Source: Candidatus Peregrinibacteria bacterium (GTDB lineage: Bacteria > Patescibacteriota > Gracilibacteria > UBA1369 > PNNO01). Taken from it: a DNA stretch of 9,532 bases. The notes under the pieces were generated by a model. The model worked only from the letters and a program-made list of their open reading frames with translations, was not told the DNA's origin and did no database searches. Shown piece by piece: positions 6,107-9,532 of the stretch. Every line of letters begins with the position of its first letter. Within the stretch, counting starts at the first letter, position 1. The position numbers and the translations under genes are program-made. The stretch lies in NCBI GenBank assembly GCA_030595015.1, contig JAUVDZ010000034.1, positions 1 through 9,532 of the forward strand. The letters are read 5' to 3'.

Positions 6107-6856
6107 ATGGCAATTATAATCAAAACACCGGAAGAAATAGCAATAATGCGTGAAGCAGGTAAAATCCTTCACACTATTTTATTTGAACTCGAAAGATTTA
6201 CTGAAATTGGCAAATCAACAAAACAAATTGATGAATATGCGGAAAAATTAATGAAAAAATACGGAGTAATTGCATCTTTTAAAGGATATCATGGGTTTCC
6301 AGCTACTATTTGCGCTTCTGTGAATGAGCAAGTTGTTCATACTATCCCCTCTGCTGAAGCAATTTTAAAAAACGGCGATATTTTTACAATCGATTGTGGA
6401 GTTATCTATAAAGGATTTCATTCAGATTCAGCAATTACAATTCAGCTTGGCAGTGTCGATCCGCAAGTAAAAGAATTCGTATTCGTAGTAAAAAAAGCAT
6501 TAAAAGAAGCTATAGCAAAAATCAAACCAGGAACTAAGTTAAATGTTATTGGAGATACTATTCAAAAAATCATTGAGGATAAACACGGATACAGCATTAT
6601 CAAAGAGCTAACCGGTCATGGAATCGGACGAAGCCTGCATGAAGACCCGTATATTTTAAATTACAAAGATCACACAAACACAACTGTACTCAAAGAAGGC
6701 ATGACTATTGCAATCGAGCCAATTGTAGCAATGGGTACAGGCAAAATTATTACCCTCAACGATAAATGGACAATCATAACTGCAGACAAAATGCCATCAT
6801 GCCAATGGGAGCATACGGTTGTAGTTACAGCTAACGGCGCAGATATTTTAACTTAA
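6107..6856 (+). CDS. map: Methionine aminopeptidase, type I
   Basis: It removes the initiator Met from nascent proteins at the ribosome and uses two divalent metal ions. The 249 residues form a bare catalytic pita-bread domain without an N-terminal zinc finger or SH3 linker. All five metal ligands can be placed by motif: Asp96 (TIDCG), Asp107 (FHSDSA), His171 (GHGIGRSLHE), Glu204 (AIEP) and Glu235 (QWEHT). His78 (VVHTIP) and His178 complete the active site. The gene starts 10 nt after adk; the short leader CTCGTCTCTG has no Shine-Dalgarno sequence. It is the last plus-strand gene before an opposed gene, and its TAA overlaps that gene's stop codon. Confidence 0.98.
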   Translation: MAIIIKTPEEIAIMREAGKILHTILFELERFTEIGKSTKQIDEYAEKLMKKYGVIASFKGYHGFPATICASVNEQVVHTIPSAEAILKNGDIFTIDCGVIYKGFHSDSAITIQLGSVDPQVKEFVFVVKKALKEAIAKIKPGTKLNVIGDTIQKIIEDKHGYSIIKELTGHGIGRSLHEDPYILNYKDHTNTTVLKEGMTIAIEPIVAMGTGKIITLNDKWTIITADKMPSCQWEHTVVVTANGADILT

Positions 6857-7788
6857 TATTGCCCATCTTCTTCCGGAGGATGCGTTTTATCAGCTAGAAT
6901 TGCTTTTAATTGTGGAAGCACTAATTCCATTGACTCTCTTCCTTGTTCGATTGCAGCTTCTGCTTTATCAAACTCTAAAAGGCCGCATTCTACTTGTGGC
7001 TCAATTAATAAATCTGGTTTCGCTGCTTTAATTCTGATCTCCGTACTATCTTTTGAAGCGATATCTAATGCTCGCAAAGCGATTCCTGCTAAAAGCTGAA
7101 GATCTTGCTTTCGTTTATGAACAAAATGACTTAAGAAATTCATCTTTTTAAATAATTTTTTATATTTCTGTTGATGATATTTCGCAAATACCATTCCTGA
7201 AATATATTGTTTCGAAGTAAAGTTAACTAATTTAACTCCAACTAAAACATCTGGATTTTGTTCTCTTAGACATGATAACGGCACATTGTTTAATACTCCA
7301 CCATCAATTAAATACTGATCGTTTCTAAATGTTGGAGGGAAAACTATTGGAATAGACGCCGAAGCTTTAATAGCATCTTTTAATAATCCTTCTTTAATAA
7401 ATACTTCACTGCCTGTTTCTAAATCAACTGCAACTGCAGTAAAAGGAATTTTGCATTCTTCAAATTTCTTATCTCCGAATATTTGAGTTAATATTTCTTC
7501 TACAAAATCAGACTTTAAAAGACTTTCATGTAAAAGATTTAAATATTTAGCTGGAGAGAATTCAATATTCTGAAAATTCATTACAATCTGTTTTATCTTA
7601 TCCAAAGAATAACCTGAAGCGTACATCCCACCTATAATCGCCCCCATACTTGTTCCGGCAAGAAGGTTTACTTCTATACCCTCCCGTTCAAGTACCTGAA
7701 GGATTCCAATGTGGGCAAATCCGCGAGCTCCACCACCACCAAGTGCAAGTGCTATTTTTTTTGGACCCTGAATATCACCATTTGACAT
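6853..7788 (-). CDS. Patatin-like phospholipase family protein (RssA/NTE-like)
   Basis: A predicted serine acyl hydrolase acting on lipid or acyl esters. It has the complete patatin set: oxyanion-hole glycine loop LGGGGARG (16-23), nucleophile elbow GTSMG with Ser47, and the catalytic-dyad Asp in DGG (162-164). ASASIPIVFPP (142-152), typical of the bacterial RssA-like branch, is also present. Length is 311 residues. No signal peptide or membrane segment is seen, so it is probably cytosolic. Residues from about 190 are Lys-rich and less conserved. It lies opposite to the ribosomal genes, between map and infA, sharing 4 nt with the map end. A TATAAT box is just upstream. Substrate is unknown, and the neighbours say nothing about it. 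Confidence 0.9.
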   Translation of the reverse strand: MSNGDIQGPKKIALALGGGGARGFAHIGILQVLEREGIEVNLLAGTSMGAIIGGMYASGYSLDKIKQIVMNFQNIEFSPAKYLNLLHESLLKSDFVEEILTQIFGDKKFEECKIPFTAVAVDLETGSEVFIKEGLLKDAIKASASIPIVFPPTFRNDQYLIDGGVLNNVPLSCLREQNPDVLVGVKLVNFTSKQYISGMVFAKYHQQKYKKLFKKMNFLSHFVHKRKQDLQLLAGIALRALDIASKDSTEIRIKAAKPDLLIEPQVECGLLEFDKAEAAIEQGRESMELVLPQLKAILADKTHPPEEDGQY

Positions 7789-7805
7789 TTTATTTTTGTT
7801 ATTTC

Positions 7806-7811
7806 ATTATA
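7806..7811 (-). promoter_or_regulatory. Candidate -10 box for the patatin gene
   Basis: On the minus strand this reads TATAAT, a perfect -10 hexamer, ending 17 nt before the start codon. Transcription would begin only about 10 nt upstream of the ATG, giving a nearly leaderless mRNA. No good -35 box stands at 16-18 bp (TGCGGG is at 17 bp), so the call rests on the -10 box and position alone. Confidence 0.4.
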
Positions 7812-7946
7812 TACATTTTACCAAAAAACCCGCATAAATTCAAGGTTTGCAATGCTGTTTAGTCTATCTTCGACATATATCTATACAATATTTTTTATTA
7901 AATGCAATACGTTTTTTTAAAAATTAGTTATTTTCGTTAAAACCCC

Positions 7947-7975
7947 TTGATTTAACACAATTATCGGGGTACTAT
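7947..7975 (+). promoter_or_regulatory. Sigma70-type promoter for infA-rpmJ-rpsM-rpsK-rpsD
   Basis: TTGATT (7947-7952), a 17-bp spacer and TACTAT (7970-7975) each match 4 of 6 bases of the TTGACA/TATAAT consensus with ideal spacing. The start point would be near 7982, about 54 nt before the infA ATG. Arms ACCCC (7942-7946) and GGGGT (7966-7970) form an inverted repeat around the -35 box and spacer. A promoter is expected here because the reversed patatin gene cuts infA off from the upstream operon. Confidence 0.55.
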
Positions 7976-7991
7976 CTCTTCGCTGTTTTAT

Positions 7992-8018
7992 AGGTTTAGA
8001 CCTCATAAAAGGCCTTAA
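7992..8018 (+). promoter_or_regulatory. infA 5' leader with small inverted repeats
   Basis: In the predicted leader, AGGT-TTAG-ACCT (7992-8003) can form a 4-bp hairpin, and the palindrome AAGGCCTT (8009-8016) follows; CCT at 8001-8003 could instead pair with AGG at 8010-8012. The stems are short. This might serve autoregulation by a ribosomal protein, but nothing known is matched. Confidence 0.25.
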
Positions 8019-8035
8019 ATAACAAGAAGAATTAT

Positions 8036-8356
8036 ATGGCTAAAGAAGTCATAGAAGTGCTAGGGGAAGTGGTAGAAACCCTTCCTAATACAACTTTTAA
8101 AGTAAAATTAATTGATAAGAGCTACCCGGATCATACTGTTCTTGCCCATTTGTCAGGAAAAATGAGGGTAAATTATATTAAAGTTGTACCTGGAGATGTA
8201 GTCACTCTTGAGCTTACTCCTTATGACTTAACAAAAGGAAGATTAACATTCAGACATAAATCTCCTGAAGATGCCAAAAGAATGTTAGAAGAAAAAGAGG
8301 CAGAGGCGAAAGCAGAGGCCCCTGGAGAAGAAGCTGACGAATCCACTAATCAATAA
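8036..8356 (+). CDS. infA: Translation initiation factor IF-1 with acidic tail
   Basis: IF-1 occupies the 30S A site during initiation and supports IF-2 and IF-3. Residues about 5-73 form the S1-like OB fold: VIEVLGEVVETLPNTTFKV (5-23), LAHLSGKMRVNYIKVVPGD (36-54) and ELTPYDLTKGRLTFR (59-73), close to the family consensus. IF-1 is usually about 72 residues; this has 106. The extra 33 residues (KSPEDAKRMLEEKEAEAKAE...) are helical-looking and acidic, and resemble the L5 tail in composition. The leader ends in AACAAGAAGAATTAT; AGAAG is at best a very weak Shine-Dalgarno sequence. It is the first gene of the downstream unit, 5 nt before rpmJ. Confidence 0.96.
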   Translation: MAKEVIEVLGEVVETLPNTTFKVKLIDKSYPDHTVLAHLSGKMRVNYIKVVPGDVVTLELTPYDLTKGRLTFRHKSPEDAKRMLEEKEAEAKAEAPGEEADESTNQ

Positions 8357-8361
8357 AAACT

Positions 8362-8475
8362 ATGAAAGTAAGATCATCTGTAAAAAAAATCTGTGATAAA
8401 TGTAAGGTAATTCGCCGAAAAGGTGTAATCAGGGTTATCTGCGAGATAAAAAAACACAAACAACGACAAGGATAA
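8362..8475 (+). CDS. rpmJ: 50S ribosomal protein L36, zinc form
   Basis: L36 is the smallest 50S protein and binds domain VI/II junctions of 23S rRNA. The 37-residue product starts MKVRSSVKKICDKCKVIRRK and ends in KKHKQRQG. The zinc ribbon is intact: Cys11, Cys14, Cys27 and His32. Length, sequence and place between infA and rpsM are all classical. It begins 5 nt after the IF-1 stop with no Shine-Dalgarno sequence (leader AAAAACT). Confidence 0.96.
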   Translation: MKVRSSVKKICDKCKVIRRKGVIRVICEIKKHKQRQG

Positions 8476-8500
8476 ATCAATCAATAACTACTAACTTATA

Positions 8501-8878
8501 ATGGCAAGAATAGCAGGAGTAAACCTCCCTAAAGAAAAAAGAATCGAAATCGGATTAACTTCTATTTTCGGAATCGGACAAAGTCTGGCTGGAGAAATTC
8601 TGGATGACATTGGATTAGATAAAAATATTAAGGTCAAAGACCTTAAAGATGATGAAGTAGCAAAATTAAGAGAAGCAATTGGCAAATTAACTACTGAAGG
8701 TGATTTAAGAAGAAAATCTTCAATGGATATTAAACGTTTACAGGATATTGGAAGTTACAGAGGTTTCAGACATAGAAAAAAACTCCCTGTAAGAGGACAA
8801 AGGACTAAAACTAACGCAAGAACTAAAAGAGGTGGCAAGAGAATGACTATTACGAATAAAAAAATCGCAACTAAATAA
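8501..8878 (+). CDS. rpsM: 30S ribosomal protein S13
   Basis: S13 lies in the 30S head, contacts P-site tRNA and forms bridges B1a/B1b, the latter with L5. The 125-residue length is standard. It begins MARIAGVNLPKEKRIEIGLT, has the helix-hairpin-helix SIFGIG (21-26), and the C-terminal signature RLQDIGSYRGFRHRKKLPVRGQRT (79-102) with TNARTKRG (104-111) and a basic tail. The leader CAATAACTACTAACTTATA is AT-rich without Shine-Dalgarno sequence. It is 25 nt after rpmJ and 20 nt before rpsK. Confidence 0.97.
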   Translation: MARIAGVNLPKEKRIEIGLTSIFGIGQSLAGEILDDIGLDKNIKVKDLKDDEVAKLREAIGKLTTEGDLRRKSSMDIKRLQDIGSYRGFRHRKKLPVRGQRTKTNARTKRGGKRMTITNKKIATK

Positions 8879-8882
8879 CCAT

Positions 8883-8898
8883 TAATTAACAATTAAAA
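8883..8898 (+). promoter_or_regulatory. Translation leader motif before rpsK, identical to that of rpsD
   Basis: TAATTAACAATTAAAA directly abuts the ATG of rpsK and recurs base for base before rpsD (9302-9317). Identity continues through ATGGC. The run has no purine-rich Shine-Dalgarno element and ends in four A residues, so it may be a local initiation signal based on an unstructured A/T leader. Confidence 0.5.
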
Positions 8899-9294
8899 AT
8901 GGCAGATAAAGATAAAAAAGCAGCTAAGAAAAAAGGTAAAAAACGAGTTTGTCCTGAATGTAATGTTTATATCCAGGCAACTTATAATAATACAATTATA
9001 ACTATTTCTGAACCAAATGGAGACGTTATCGCATGGGCATCTGCTGGTTCTAACGGATTTAAAGGAGCTAGAAAGTCTACTCCATATGCTGCGCAGGTTG
9101 CAGCAGAAAATGCTGTTGAAAAAGCAAAACCATGTGGATTTGAAAAAGCTAATGTGTTTGTAAAAGGAGTAGGACCAGGACGTGAACAATCAATTAGAGG
9201 ATTAAATGCAGCTGGAATACAAATTAATGCAATTACAGATGTAACTCCTATTCCACATAATGGATGTCGTGCAAAAAAAGCTCGACGTAATTAA
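8899..9294 (+). CDS. rpsK: 30S ribosomal protein S11 with unusual N-terminal CPEC motif
   Basis: S11 forms part of the 30S platform near the mRNA exit and E site. The 131-residue length is normal. The fold is shown by YIQATYNNTIITISEPNG (24-41), SAGSNGFKGARKSTPYAAQ (48-66), VKGVGPGREQSIRGL (88-102), TDVTPIPHNGCR (113-124) and a basic C-terminus. The N-terminus is Lys-rich and then has Cys18-Pro-Glu-Cys21 where many S11 proteins have Val-Pro-Glu-Gly or similar; Cys123 is the usual family cysteine and Cys79 is extra. Whether the CxxC binds metal cannot be told. It lies between rpsM and rpsD with 20-nt and 23-nt gaps. Confidence 0.96.
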   Translation: MADKDKKAAKKKGKKRVCPECNVYIQATYNNTIITISEPNGDVIAWASAGSNGFKGARKSTPYAAQVAAENAVEKAKPCGFEKANVFVKGVGPGREQSIRGLNAAGIQINAITDVTPIPHNGCRAKKARRN

Positions 9295-9301
9295 TATTCA
9301 A

Positions 9302-9317
9302 TAATTAACAATTAAAA
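9302..9317 (+). promoter_or_regulatory. Translation leader motif before rpsD, identical to that of rpsK
   Basis: Second copy of TAATTAACAATTAAAA, ending at the base before the rpsD ATG. The rest of the intergenic sequence is not identical, so the match is limited to the initiation region. Confidence 0.5.
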
Positions 9318-9532
9318 ATGGCTCGATACAGAGGACCTAAAGCAAAAATCGCACGTAGAGAAGGTATAAGCCTGGCAGCATTCGGTAATTACGAAGGCTC
9401 TGCGATGAAAGCTGTACAAAAGAAGGACTATCCCCCTGGTCACAAAGGGAAAAAAGGAAGTTTTTCAAAACCATCAGAATATGGAAAACAGCTTAGAGAA
9501 AAGCAAAAAGCTAAAAGAATTTATGGTGTCTT
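9318..9532 (+). CDS. rpsD: 30S ribosomal protein S4 (3' truncated by window edge)
   Basis: S4 is a primary 16S rRNA-binding protein that starts 30S assembly and, in some bacteria, represses the alpha operon. Only the first 71 codons are inside the window. They read MARYRGPKAKIARREG, and later YPPGHKG (42-48), SEYGKQLREKQKAKRIYGV (53-71), all typical of the S4 N-terminal domain. There are no cysteines in this part, so it is the zinc-free form. The start is 23 nt after rpsK, with the leader shared with that gene. The rest, including the S4 RNA-binding domain proper, lies beyond the end. Confidence 0.95.
   Translation, partial: MARYRGPKAKIARREGISLAAFGNYEGSAMKAVQKKDYPPGHKGKKGSFSKPSEYGKQLREKQKAKRIYGV

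Larger units (their letters stand above)
7789..8035. other. Divergent intergenic region between patatin gene and infA
   Basis: This 247-nt gap is the longest non-coding stretch in the window. The first 150 nt are very AT-rich with T and A runs (for example around 7891-7898 and 7911-7923), which could act as UP-like DNA for the infA promoter. The rest carries that promoter and a 50-nt infA leader. I found no tRNA, no long hairpin with a U-run, and no open frame in it beyond shadows. Confidence 0.7.

Noticed and set aside
7650..7862. Plus-strand open frame across the start of the patatin gene
   Set aside because: It is antisense to the glycine loop and GTSMG motif of a well-supported gene, and its product shows no family features.
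7982..8035. Riboswitch or known ribosomal-protein leader before infA
   Set aside because: Only 4-bp stems are seen in about 50 nt; no known riboswitch or S4-type pseudoknot can be recognised.
282..9294. Use of TGA as Gly or Trp (codes 25 or 4)
   Set aside because: No in-frame TGA occurs in any gene, and all conserved Gly and Trp positions examined use GGN and TGG.
1..9532. CRISPR array, tRNA, rRNA, insertion sequence or attachment site
   Set aside because: No evenly spaced repeats, cloverleaf sequence, transposase frame or terminal inverted repeats were found on either strand.

Overview
The window is a bacterial ribosomal-protein supercluster: the distal spc operon followed by the start of the alpha operon. 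The order is L24 (5' cut off), L5, S14, S8, L6, L18, S5, L15, SecY, adenylate kinase, methionine aminopeptidase, then a patatin-like hydrolase on the opposite strand, then IF-1, L36, S13, S11 and S4 (3' cut off). Three traits point to a low-GC member of the Candidate Phyla Radiation (Patescibacteria): L30 is missing from its usual place between S5 and L15, where only 20 nt remain; several proteins carry long charged tails; and start codons lack Shine-Dalgarno sequences. The genes read through cleanly in the standard code. The phylum within the CPR cannot be fixed from this window.

Layout. Positions 1-6856 form one plus-strand run with gaps of 2-89 nt and no clear internal promoter or terminator. 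It supplies 50S and 30S proteins, the SecY translocon pore, adenylate kinase and the enzyme that removes initiator methionine. Positions 6853-7788 hold the minus-strand patatin gene, whose stop codon overlaps the map stop. Positions 7789-8035 are a 247-nt divergent intergenic region with a good sigma70-type promoter facing IF-1 and a perfect -10 box facing the patatin gene. From 8036 onward is the alpha-operon run.

The most unusual structure is a family of short GC-rich elements placed directly after stop codons (S14, S8, L6, SecY). They share a CGCG core, two of them have a clear hairpin, and they tend to end in GAAGCGAAA-like sequence. A related, larger GC-rich block of about 120 nt lies inside the reading frame of S5 and encodes much of its extra C-terminal tail. 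The same GAAGCGAAA word also codes for Glu-Ala-Lys in the tails of L5 and L15, which suggests that a non-coding gene-end element has been taken into protein tails.

Other points: all 16 visible stop codons are TAA (14) or TAG (2), with no TGA; leaders are AT-rich, and those of S11 and S4 are identical over 16 nt; several proteins keep zinc-site cysteines (L24, S14, L36, adenylate kinase), and S11 has an unusual N-terminal CPEC motif. I see no wholly new multi-gene system here; the novelty is in the gene-end elements, the tails and the initiation signals.
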